A DNA stretch of 64,000 nt from Shewanella gelidimarina (GTDB taxonomy: Bacteria; Pseudomonadota; Gammaproteobacteria; Enterobacterales; Shewanellaceae): NCBI RefSeq assembly GCF_023283945.1, contig NZ_JAKIKW010000009.1, positions 62,001 to 126,000 on the forward strand, given 5' to 3'. The translations under genes and the position numbers were made by a program. Positions 19,210 through 26,583 of this stretch are shown here, one piece after another (position 1 is the stretch's first letter; every line of letters starts with the position of its first letter). The notes beneath the pieces were generated by a model. That model did not search any database. It was given only the letters and a program-made list of their open reading frames with translations, and was not told the origin of the DNA.

Positions 19210-19236
19210 GCCTGCTCTTTGAGCAGGCATTTTTTT
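19210..19236 (+). terminator. Terminator of unit 2
   Basis: GCCTGCTC / GAGCAGGC with loop TTT, then A and T7. Relative to copy 1, paired positions changed together (C-G to T-A and A-T to G-C). Confidence 0.92.
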
Positions 19237-19264
19237 GCCTAAAATTTGGCAAAAGGTAAATTTT

Positions 19265-19288
19265 CTACATCTACATCTACATCTTCAT
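19265..19288. repeat. Hexanucleotide microsatellite CTACAT
   Basis: Three tandem CTACAT units followed by CTTCAT, just after the second sORF unit. Confidence 0.7.
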
Positions 19289-19320
19289 CAGATTATTGAT
19301 ATCTCATTGTTATTTTCATT

Positions 19321-20040
19321 AAGGCACGGCGTGACGGCCGATAAAGTCGTGGCGCTTCGCCCACACCAGAGCCAAGGGGCAAAGCGCTTGTACCTTTGAC
19401 AATCCCTCAGCGCCCCGGCGAAATTTAAACAGCGAAATTTCCAACGGGGAAGATTAGATTCTGCACGTTTGGTTAATGTATTTAAGCCATGATATTTACT
19501 GAAAGATTGCTATTTCTTATTTGAAGGCTGATAACTAAAATGCTGATAGTTTGCGCTTTTCGAAACCAGTGTAGACGAGGCTGAGGCCTTCGGAAACATG
19601 GCCAATGCTGTTCCAGACAGAATTTGGCATTTCCTCCCTCCATGGAGGTCAGACGTTTTCGTTGAGCCCACAGGGATTTGTTCACGGCGAGCCTCTGTTG
19701 CGTCTGCACATACGGTCGTTCATTCACATCCATGTCATTACGACATTCGCACATCCATGTGCAGCACAACCGCAGGTCATTGGAACCACTATAGTCAGCA
19801 GCGAACGCATTTATGCCCCAAAGCGTGTTCTGCGCTATTGATAATGACATATCTAATGTCAGACACCGTAGAACATGGCTTTAACTATTGAGAAAGGCGA
19901 AAGAAAGACCTGATTCTAGGCACATTTTGGAAATGTGGCTAAAGTGCACGATCACCACTCATCGGGTAAAGCGGTTGGAATACCATCCTAGCGGTATCAT
20001 TAGCGTTAGGCCTATTCTCTAATTCTCAAGAGCAGGCCAT
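19321..20040. repeat. Repeat-like intergenic DNA, no credible gene
   Basis: The segment is more GC-rich than surrounding intergenic DNA and full of short inverted repeats: GTGGCG/CGCC-CAC near 19351, CTCCATGGAG near 19640, and ACATCCATGT motifs around 19726-19765. Open frames exist on both strands over the same bases, but none resembles a protein. The look is that of a dispersed non-coding repeat family or mobile-element remnant. That is an impression from composition and symmetry, not an identification. Confidence 0.4.
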
Positions 20041-20044
20041 TGAC

Positions 20045-20686
20045 TTAAATGGAATTCACTAAGGTGAGTTTTATCGCAATGAGCATTAATATAAATCCAG
20101 CCCCTTTATCAATTTTTTGTTTATGCCGATTGAAGCGAGGCAGTATATTTGGGTGCGATAACAGTAATACAACCCCAATGTACCAGGTAAAATGTGCCAA
20201 CATGATGATTAGGCCATAACCTATTTGCATTATTAGCGGGGTATCGAGTGACACCACCTGAGTAAAAATACTTAAGAAAAATATGGATGTTTTAGGATTT
20301 AATATATTGCAGGTAAAACCTAAGCGCATCGCTGCAAAGGGTGACATTTGAACTGTTTGGTTGTTTTGGTCTGTATTTAAAAGCGCGCGCGTTGTTAATA
20401 ACTGCCAAGCAATATAAATAAGATAAGCGGCTCCTAGATATTTTATTGAATTGAATAACCATGCCGAATTTGAAATTATGACGGCTAATCCTGCAATTGA
20501 ATAACTGGCATGAATACAGACAGATAAACACATACCTAAGCTAGTATATAAACCTGCCAAACGGCCATTGTAAATACTTGTACGGGTTACCATCACAAAA
20601 TCAGCTCCAGGTAACACAGCCATAAAAATAGCAATGGTACTTACTGCAATAATTTCTGCCATATAAGTATTTATTAACAACTCCAT
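20045..20686 (-). CDS. LysE/RhtB family amino-acid exporter
   Basis: A 213-residue inner-membrane protein with about six hydrophobic segments. The family hallmark near the first helix, P-G-A-D-F-V-M-V-T-R, is present, as is the N-I-L-N-P-K-T-S-I-F-F motif around residue 127. Such proteins export homoserine, threonine, lysine, arginine or other small amino acids; the substrate cannot be told here. AGAGG six bases upstream supports the start at 20686. It is transcribed divergently from a LysR regulator at 20802, the usual arrangement for a regulator controlling an exporter. Confidence 0.88.
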   Translation of the reverse strand: MELLINTYMAEIIAVSTIAIFMAVLPGADFVMVTRTSIYNGRLAGLYTSLGMCLSVCIHASYSIAGLAVIISNSAWLFNSIKYLGAAYLIYIAWQLLTTRALLNTDQNNQTVQMSPFAAMRLGFTCNILNPKTSIFFLSIFTQVVSLDTPLIMQIGYGLIIMLAHFTWYIGVVLLLSHPNILPRFNRHKQKIDKGAGFILMLIAIKLTLVNSI

Positions 20687-20714
20687 CTTTACCTCTCATT
20701 ATTTAGAATATGCC

Positions 20715-20730
20715 TACATCTACGTATGTA
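20715..20730. promoter_or_regulatory. Inverted repeat in the exporter/LysR divergent promoter region
   Basis: TACAT-N6-ATGTA lies between the two divergent genes where a LysR-type regulator would be expected to bind. Assignment rests on position and symmetry only. Confidence 0.35.
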
Positions 20731-20801
20731 TTACGCTACACCTATGTTAATTTATGAGAGATTTAAAACAATACTCCCATTTGTAAAAGGACCTGTGCCT
20801 A

Positions 20802-21725
20802 ATGGACACAAATAAAATAATCCCTTTGTTACCCGATATGGCGATTTTGGTCACTGTTGTTGAGCAGGGAAACTTTAGTAAAGCCGCCAGAAAACTTGGG
20901 GTAACCCCCTCAGCTGTGAGCCGCCAAATTAGCCGGTTAGAAGATGCATTAGGCATCAAACTATTACAACGTACTACGCGACAACTTGCGTTAACGGAGT
21001 CTGGGAAAATTACTTTTGATTATTGTAAACAGATGGTTGAGTCTGCAGAGCAAGCGGTTAATGCCAGTACCTCAGCCACATCGACGGTGAGTGGATTATT
21101 GAGAGTGGCAGCACCCAAATCGCTAGCGAGTCGGGTATTAAGACCACTCTTTGTTGAGTTTTTAAAATGTTACCCAGATATTCAGTTACATCTAAAAGTG
21201 ACCGACCGTGTTTTAGATCCTATTCATGATGGTGTCGATTTTTTGATCCACATTAATGACAATCCCATTGAAGCATTGGTCAATGTTAAAATTGGTCGCG
21301 TTGAACTGGTGTTATGTGCCAGTCCTGATTTCCTTGAAAACCATGCACTGCCTACACATCCAGATGATTTAAAATATCTACCATGCCTTTGTTTAGGTGA
21401 AAATATGGCCGACAATCGTTGGCGATTTAGCAATGAAAATCAACAAGCAACCGTGCACGTGACGGGATCATATTTGCTTAACCACAGTGAAATGCGTTGT
21501 GATGCTATTGAGCAGGGCTTTGGTGTTGGAGGTTTGCCAGATTACATCGCGCAGCAGGGTATCGAAACGGGGAAACTAATTCCGTTATTGAAAGATTGGC
21601 AGTTACAAGGCAATTATCACGGTGACATTTGTCTGCAGTATGTGCAAAGTAAATATATGCCAAATAAAAACCGCGTGTTTATCGATTTTATGAAACAAAA
21701 GTTACTTGTAATTGAATCGGATTAA
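20802..21725 (+). CDS. LysR-type transcriptional regulator
   Basis: A 307-residue protein with an N-terminal winged helix-turn-helix (about residues 12-70: F-S-K-A-A-R-K-L-G-V-T-P-S-A-V-S-R-Q-I) and a periplasmic-binding-like effector domain after about residue 95. It looks most like the CrgA/AaeR-type branch (T-G-S-Y-L-L-N-H ... G-F-G-V-G-G-L-P-D-Y). The divergent neighbour is a RhtB exporter, so the likely target is that gene. The effector is unknown. Confidence 0.9.
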   Translation: MDTNKIIPLLPDMAILVTVVEQGNFSKAARKLGVTPSAVSRQISRLEDALGIKLLQRTTRQLALTESGKITFDYCKQMVESAEQAVNASTSATSTVSGLLRVAAPKSLASRVLRPLFVEFLKCYPDIQLHLKVTDRVLDPIHDGVDFLIHINDNPIEALVNVKIGRVELVLCASPDFLENHALPTHPDDLKYLPCLCLGENMADNRWRFSNENQQATVHVTGSYLLNHSEMRCDAIEQGFGVGGLPDYIAQQGIETGKLIPLLKDWQLQGNYHGDICLQYVQSKYMPNKNRVFIDFMKQKLLVIESD

Positions 21726-22135
21726 ACATCTAGTGTAGTGGCCACTGAATTAGAACTCCTCCCATACCGTGCTCCTTGGTGTTACAGAACTTAACCATAC
21801 TAATTGCAATGTGCATCCTAAAGTTTGGAGCTTAAAATCTAACAAACTTTTATCTAAAAATGAATTAGGAAGGGGGGACTTTTTGGCTCCAAAATAATCA
21901 AGTTCTATTGCTAATAGACAATTTAATCTAACCCAGTCACTACTTTCTTGCCAATAAATCCTGCTGTAAAACTATCAAAAAGGCCTTAATAATTAGGCTA
22001 TTCCAACCGTTTTTAAATGACTAGCCTCAATTATTATCTGCCCGTATAATCGGCTAAAAATAGGCTTTGTTAACAGTGCGTCAACATTAGCCATAACAAT
22101 ATTTCCTACAGAATAAAATCAAGGAACCTTGTTCC
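21726..22135. other. Intergenic region upstream of the purine permease
   Basis: About 410 bp. I see an inverted repeat (TTAGGCTA ... TAGCCT, 21994-22030), a possible -10 (TATAAT, near 22045) and a hairpin over the ribosome site (separate entry). I do not see the conserved core of a purine riboswitch or a PurR palindrome. Confidence 0.45.
22123..22135 (+). promoter_or_regulatory. Hairpin over the permease ribosome-binding site
   Basis: GGAAC-CTT-GTTCC ends at the base before the ATG and contains most of the AAGGA Shine-Dalgarno (22121-22125). It would hide the site when folded. Confidence 0.45.
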
Positions 22136-23425
22136 ATGCTAGAAAAAATATTCAAACTGAAAGAAAATCAAACTTCGTTAAAACAAGAGGTTATTGCTGG
22201 ATTAACCACTTTTTTAACCATGGCTTATATCATCTTTGTTAACCCTATGATGTTAGCTGATGCGGGAATGGATCACGGTGCAGTGTTTGTTGCCACCTGT
22301 TTAGCCGCCGCGATTGGTTGCTTGGTTATGGGAATAGTCGCTAATTATCCGATTGCGCTGGCACCTGGAATGGGTTTAAACGCTTTTTTCACCTACACGG
22401 TGGTAGGTGAAATGGGTTATTCATGGGAAACCGCGTTAGGCGCTGTTTTTCTTTCAGGGATCTGCTTTTTAGTGCTGTCGCTGGTGCGTATTCGTGAATG
22501 GATTGTGAACAGTATTCCGATGTCTTTGCGCTTAGGCATTGCCGCAGGTATCGGTTTGTTCTTAGCACTGATTGGTTTGAAAAATGCTGGGATTGTCGTT
22601 GCTAACCCTGCGACGTTGGTGACGATGGGCGATGTGACAGCATTCCCAGCGGTGATGGCAGCACTTGGATTTTTCTTGATCATTGCCATGGTGCATAGAG
22701 GGATGAAGTCTGCGGTCATTATTAGCATTTTAGCGGTAACTGGGCTGGGGCTGTTATTTGGCGATGTGCAGTATCAGGGGTTAGTGGCTATGCCGCCATC
22801 AATCATGCCGACATTTATGAAGATGGATCTATCGAGTGTGCTAGAAGTGAGCATGCTGTCGGTGGTATTCGCTTTTCTATTTGTCGACCTGTTTGATACT
22901 TCAGGGACATTAGTTGCGGTTGCGCAGCGTGGGGGCTTTTTAGATGACAAAGGCAAATTGCCACGCTTAAACAGGGCGCTAATGGCAGACAGTACCGCGA
23001 CGATAGCAGGGGCGATGCTTGGGACGTCTACAACCACCAGTTATATTGAAAGTACGGCGGGTGTGAGTGCGGGCGGCAGAACGGGCCTAACTGCGGTCGT
23101 GGTTGGGCTGCTATTTTTGGGGGCTCTGTTTATGTCTCCTTTAGCAGGTATGGTGCCAGCATACGCCACAGCCGGAACGTTATTCTATGTGGCCATTTTG
23201 ATGATGTCTGGTCTGGTGCATGTGGAATGGGAAGATATTACCGAAGCAGCTCCAGTCGTTGTGGTTTGTATTTTAATGCCACTGACGTTTTCAATCGCTA
23301 CCGGTATCGCCATGGGCTTTATCTCTTACGCTGTGATCAAATTGATGAGCGGCCGCTATAAAGATTTAAGTTTTGGCGTGGTTATTCTGGCGGCGCTGTT
23401 TGTGGCTAAGTTTATGTATGCTTAA
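22136..23425 (+). CDS. NCS2/AzgA-type purine (hypoxanthine/guanine/adenine) permease
   Basis: A 429-residue transporter with 12-14 hydrophobic segments of the COG2252 family, which imports purine bases with protons. Family signatures: G-L-T-T-F-L-T-M-A-Y-I-I-F-V-N-P near the start, A-P-G-M-G-L-N-A-F-F-T-Y-T-V-V, D-L-F-D-T-S-G-T-L-V and G-T-S-T-T-T-S-Y-I-E-S-T-A-G-V. Length fits the family. Which purine it prefers cannot be decided from sequence. It stands alone, followed by a terminator, with a hairpin over its ribosome site. Confidence 0.92.
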   Translation: MLEKIFKLKENQTSLKQEVIAGLTTFLTMAYIIFVNPMMLADAGMDHGAVFVATCLAAAIGCLVMGIVANYPIALAPGMGLNAFFTYTVVGEMGYSWETALGAVFLSGICFLVLSLVRIREWIVNSIPMSLRLGIAAGIGLFLALIGLKNAGIVVANPATLVTMGDVTAFPAVMAALGFFLIIAMVHRGMKSAVIISILAVTGLGLLFGDVQYQGLVAMPPSIMPTFMKMDLSSVLEVSMLSVVFAFLFVDLFDTSGTLVAVAQRGGFLDDKGKLPRLNRALMADSTATIAGAMLGTSTTTSYIESTAGVSAGGRTGLTAVVVGLLFLGALFMSPLAGMVPAYATAGTLFYVAILMMSGLVHVEWEDITEAAPVVVVCILMPLTFSIATGIAMGFISYAVIKLMSGRYKDLSFGVVILAALFVAKFMYA

Positions 23426-23472
23426 GGGCGTTGCAAACTCAAACATTACTGCAATTTGACACGATAAATGAT

Positions 23473-23497
23473 AAAGCCACCTAGTGTGGTTTTTTGC
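23473..23497 (+). terminator. Terminator after the purine permease
   Basis: AAAGCCAC / GTGGTTTT with loop CTAGT and a T tract. Confidence 0.75.
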
Positions 23498-23509
23498 CTG
23501 CAATAAAAC

Positions 23510-23543
23510 TTACGCCACTTTTGACCATATATAGCAGGTTGAA
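23510..23543. repeat. Short repeat, left copy, flanking the btsSR-cstA locus
   Basis: A 34-bp sequence (CCACTTTTG...CCATATA...GCAGGTT) repeated at 28606-28639 with about 30 identical positions, in direct orientation. It resembles a remnant of a mobile element. The function is unknown. Confidence 0.5.
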
Positions 23544-23634
23544 GATAATGACGGCTGTAGCCATTACAGTCTAATTTTTGCAGATACGCTTGGCCGCGGT
23601 TTAGATGCTTTGTTCCGACTCAATAAATGTCTTC

Positions 23635-23781
23635 TTATCTATCCAAGATCGCTATCAACTCTTCAGCAGTCATCGCACTTGCGTACTGGTGTGACAATAA
23701 GCATGACCCTAACGATTTATGCATCAGGAGTTTTAGCTCCTCTTTGCTAATTGCTTTCCCTAGGGTTAACATTAATGCCAT
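23635..23781 (-). pseudogene. Short ORF, possibly a gene remnant
   Basis: A 48-codon frame on the minus strand starts at ATG 23781-23779 and ends at TAA 23635; it contains KEELKLLMHKSLGS and TAEELIAILDR. It looks helical and protein-like but has no clear ribosome site and lies in otherwise decayed DNA. I do not recognise it. The rest of 23426-23941 holds only the terminator and short repeat listed separately. Confidence 0.25.
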
Positions 23782-23941
23782 GACTTAATGGGTATGTACT
23801 GAGTTCGATATACGTTGCCTCATATGAGGTGACAATTAGACTTGGATCTTACACTCACAAATAGATCTCAATCAAAATTTGAATTGATATTCTGCATATC
23901 TTGCTATTGATTGCCAACAATGACTCATTGGAATACTTATC

Positions 23942-25618
23942 ATGTCGTTGATTTTACTTTTAACCCAACAGATGAGCCTTTACCTCGTGATGGTCTATCT
24001 TGTCAGTAAAACCCCTTTATTCAAGTTCTTTGCAGAAGCTGCCACCCGGTTGCCTCACAAAATATTCATTTACCTGATTTTTTCAGGCTTTTGCATCATG
24101 GCAACCTACTTTGGTGAACAAACAAACGATGCTATTGCCAATACCCGTGCCATGGGTGCCGTCTTAGGCGGGCTGTTAGGCGGTCCGGTGACCGGTTTTT
24201 TAGTCGGACTCACGGGAGGATTACACCGATACAGTTTGGGAGGTTTTACCGATATGGCCTGTGCCATCTCTACGACTCTCGAAGGGTTTTCTGCGGGCAT
24301 AGTCAGTCTTTATTTACGCAGGCAAGACAAAAGTGAACTGATTTACGCCCCCTTGTTGGTTTGCTTGGTAACCTTTTGTGCTGAAATGCTTCAGATGGGG
24401 GTGATTTTACTCGTCGCTCAACCTTTTGATGATGCATGGCACCTAGTCAAACAGATAGCCCTACCTATGCTCTTAGTTAACTCCATCGGTGCAGCCCTGT
24501 TTATGAGTATGGTAAGAGATCAAAAAACCATGTTCGACAAACTCTCATCCGCATTCTCAACTCAAGCTTTAAAAATAGCCGAGCGAAGTGTCGGACTATT
24601 ATCGAAGGGATTCAATCAAGAAAGTAGCACTCAGGTTGCCCAAATCATCATCGAAGAAACCCACGTCGGAGCCGTTGCGATAACCGATAGAGAGCACCTG
24701 CTGGCCTTTATAGGAACCGGTGCCGACCATCATATTCCTGGCACGCCGATATCATCGAAAATAACTCAAGATGCCATCGATAATAATTGTGTCATGTTTG
24801 CCGATGGGGTCAATATGGCTTACTCCTGTTCTATCTCGCCACAATGTAGACTAGGCTCCAGCTTAGTGATCCCACTTCGTTGTGAAAATGAGGTCATTGG
24901 CACCATTAAACTTTACGAGCCAAAGAACAAGCTATTTCTCAACATTAACCGAACGCTGGGTGAAGGCATTGGTCGATTATTGTCGAACCAAATCTTATTT
25001 GGACGCTTCGAACGTCAACAAAATATGCTCACTCAGGCAGAGTTGAAGTTATTGCAGGCACAAGTTAATCCTCACTTCCTCTTCAATGCGCTCAATACCA
25101 TCGCAGCCATCACAAAAAGAGATCCCTTAAAGGCAAGGCAACTGATCCAACAATTATCTCAATTTTTAAGAATTAACCTCAAACGCACCACAGGCCTCGT
25201 GACTCTTTCTGACGAACTTGAACATATAGATTCATATCTGACTATCGAGAAAGCACGCTTTCTCGATAAGCTAAACGTTGAGATAGATATCCCTGAACGT
25301 CTATTACCTTTTCGCCTGCCCGCATTTACCTTACAACCCATCATTGAAAATGCTGTAAAGCATGGTACCAGCCATATGCTAGAGCGGGGTCTTATAAGCG
25401 TTACTGGCAAGATCCACGATGATTTATTAATATTAGAGGTAATCGATAATGCAGGGCTATACAAGTTAGATAACAATTCGGAGGGGCTGGGGATGAATTT
25501 GGTTCATAAACGAATACAAAATCAGTTTGGATCTGAATTTGGTATAGATGTTGATTGTCGCAAAGATGAATACACCAAAGTCAGTATTAAGCTGCCATAT
25601 ACGGAAACCCACACGTGA
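23942..25618 (+). CDS. btsS: LytS/BtsS-type sensor histidine kinase
   Basis: A 558-residue kinase with a 5TM-LYT membrane domain (about 1-195; G-A-V-L-G-G-L-L-G-G-P-V and R-Y-S-L-G-G), a GAF domain (about 210-350) and a LytS-type kinase domain. The phosphoacceptor is His378 in Q-V-N-P-H-F-L-F-N-A-L-N-T, and the ATP site has P-I-I-E-N-A-V-K-H-G. E. coli BtsS (561 residues), a high-affinity pyruvate sensor, has this architecture. Its response regulator overlaps it by four bases, and a CstA-family transporter with BtsR-like sites follows. Pyruvate sensing is inferred from architecture and context. Confidence 0.85.
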   Translation: MSLILLLTQQMSLYLVMVYLVSKTPLFKFFAEAATRLPHKIFIYLIFSGFCIMATYFGEQTNDAIANTRAMGAVLGGLLGGPVTGFLVGLTGGLHRYSLGGFTDMACAISTTLEGFSAGIVSLYLRRQDKSELIYAPLLVCLVTFCAEMLQMGVILLVAQPFDDAWHLVKQIALPMLLVNSIGAALFMSMVRDQKTMFDKLSSAFSTQALKIAERSVGLLSKGFNQESSTQVAQIIIEETHVGAVAITDREHLLAFIGTGADHHIPGTPISSKITQDAIDNNCVMFADGVNMAYSCSISPQCRLGSSLVIPLRCENEVIGTIKLYEPKNKLFLNINRTLGEGIGRLLSNQILFGRFERQQNMLTQAELKLLQAQVNPHFLFNALNTIAAITKRDPLKARQLIQQLSQFLRINLKRTTGLVTLSDELEHIDSYLTIEKARFLDKLNVEIDIPERLLPFRLPAFTLQPIIENAVKHGTSHMLERGLISVTGKIHDDLLILEVIDNAGLYKLDNNSEGLGMNLVHKRIQNQFGSEFGIDVDCRKDEYTKVSIKLPYTETHT

Positions 25619-26325
25619 TCACATCACTAATTATCGATGATGAGCATTATGCTCGAGAAGAGTTAGCCGACCTACTGAGTGAAAGCTCAGATATAGAGGT
25701 TATTGGGCAATGCAGTAATGCTATCGAAGCATTACAGATGATCACAAAACTAAAGCCACAATTGATCTTTCTGGACATTCAAATGCCAAGGATCACCGGT
25801 ATTGAACTCATTGGTATGCTGGATCCCGACATCATGCCACGTATCGTTTTTGTAACCGCTTACGATGAATTTGCCATCAAGGCCTTCGATAATCACGCCT
25901 TCGATTATCTGTTAAAACCCATCGATGAAAAACGGCTTCAACAGACATTAAATCGCGTCAGAAAAGATCTTAAACCAAGATCTGTCAGTATTCTTACACC
26001 TGAGCAGTTAACTCATCTCCCTTGTTATAGCGGAAGTAAGCTTAAGGTGATATCGATTAAAGAGGTAGAGTTTGTATTCAGCGATCTCTGTGGTGTTCAT
26101 GTTGCAACTGATAAGGAGCAAGTACATACGCATTTGACCTTAAAAGTGCTGGAAGAAAAAACCTCATTAATCAAATGTCATCGACAGTACCTGATAAGTC
26201 CTGAAGCCATATCTGAAATAGAGATCCAGGAAACCGGAGCCGAAGTCACAACAGGCTCAGGCGCTAAAGTGCCTGTTTCAAGGCGTTACTTAAAACCACT
26301 GAAGCAGATATTCGGTTTCCTATAG
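25615..26325 (+). CDS. btsR: LytTR response regulator, BtsR-type
   Basis: A 236-residue regulator starting at GTG, with start and kinase stop sharing GTGA. The receiver domain has the acidic pair D8-D9, phosphoacceptor D54 (F-L-D54-I-Q-M-P), T-A-Y-D-E-F-A and K-P-I-D-E. The C-terminal LytTR DNA-binding domain spans about 130-236 (C-H-R-Q-Y-L-I-S; V-S-R-R-Y-L-K-P-L). The probable target is the adjacent transporter gene, whose upstream region has three copies of an E. coli BtsR-like motif. Confidence 0.9.
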   Translation: MITSLIIDDEHYAREELADLLSESSDIEVIGQCSNAIEALQMITKLKPQLIFLDIQMPRITGIELIGMLDPDIMPRIVFVTAYDEFAIKAFDNHAFDYLLKPIDEKRLQQTLNRVRKDLKPRSVSILTPEQLTHLPCYSGSKLKVISIKEVEFVFSDLCGVHVATDKEQVHTHLTLKVLEEKTSLIKCHRQYLISPEAISEIEIQETGAEVTTGSGAKVPVSRRYLKPLKQIFGFL

Positions 26326-26463
26326 TCTGTTGGGGTTTTTAGCCGAATCCTATGCTATAAAATGTTTGTCGAAAGCAACGACAGCAGTCGGAGCTTATTA
26401 AGCTCTGGCTTCAAAAGGTTTAACATTTCGGCAAACAACCCGTCAGATCTGTAACAAGGCAAA

Positions 26464-26513
26464 ACCACTTAGGGTCGATATAAAACCGTTAACCCTCTCA
26501 ATCTGACCACTTA
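26464..26513 (+). promoter_or_regulatory. Three BtsR-type direct repeats upstream of the CstA-family gene
   Basis: ACCACTTA (26464-26471), ACCGTTAA (26485-26492) and ACCACTTA (26506-26513) start exactly 21 bp apart, so each pair is separated by 13 bp. The described E. coli BtsR (YehT) target is ACC(G/A)CTTA repeated with a 13-bp spacer. The first and third copies match fully; the middle copy deviates in its second half. Confidence 0.8.
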
Positions 26514-26583
26514 CCTTATTCTCCATTTTCTAAATGACAAACCTCTTTACACTGACTGCAATTCAAAATGGGGGAGTGTAATT

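Larger units (their letters stand above)
18723..19236 (+). repeat. Tandem sORF/leader unit, copy 2
   Basis: Second copy: a degenerate upstream palindrome (18723-18735), an operator/promoter (18773-18800), a stem-loop around 18808-18833 formed by different bases from copy 1, a leader (18836-18886), an ORF (18964-19056), a 3' block (19164-19208) and a terminator (19210-19236). Stems are conserved while their sequences differ, which points to selection on RNA structure. Confidence 0.75.

Noticed and set aside
19482..19891. Overlapping ORFs on both strands in the repeat-like segment
   Set aside because: They are mirror frames of palindromic DNA, rich in Cys, His and Arg, without ribosome sites or family resemblance.
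21726..22135. Purine riboswitch or PurR site upstream of the purine permease
   Set aside because: Neither the conserved riboswitch core nor a PurR palindrome could be found by eye; only an RBS hairpin is supported.
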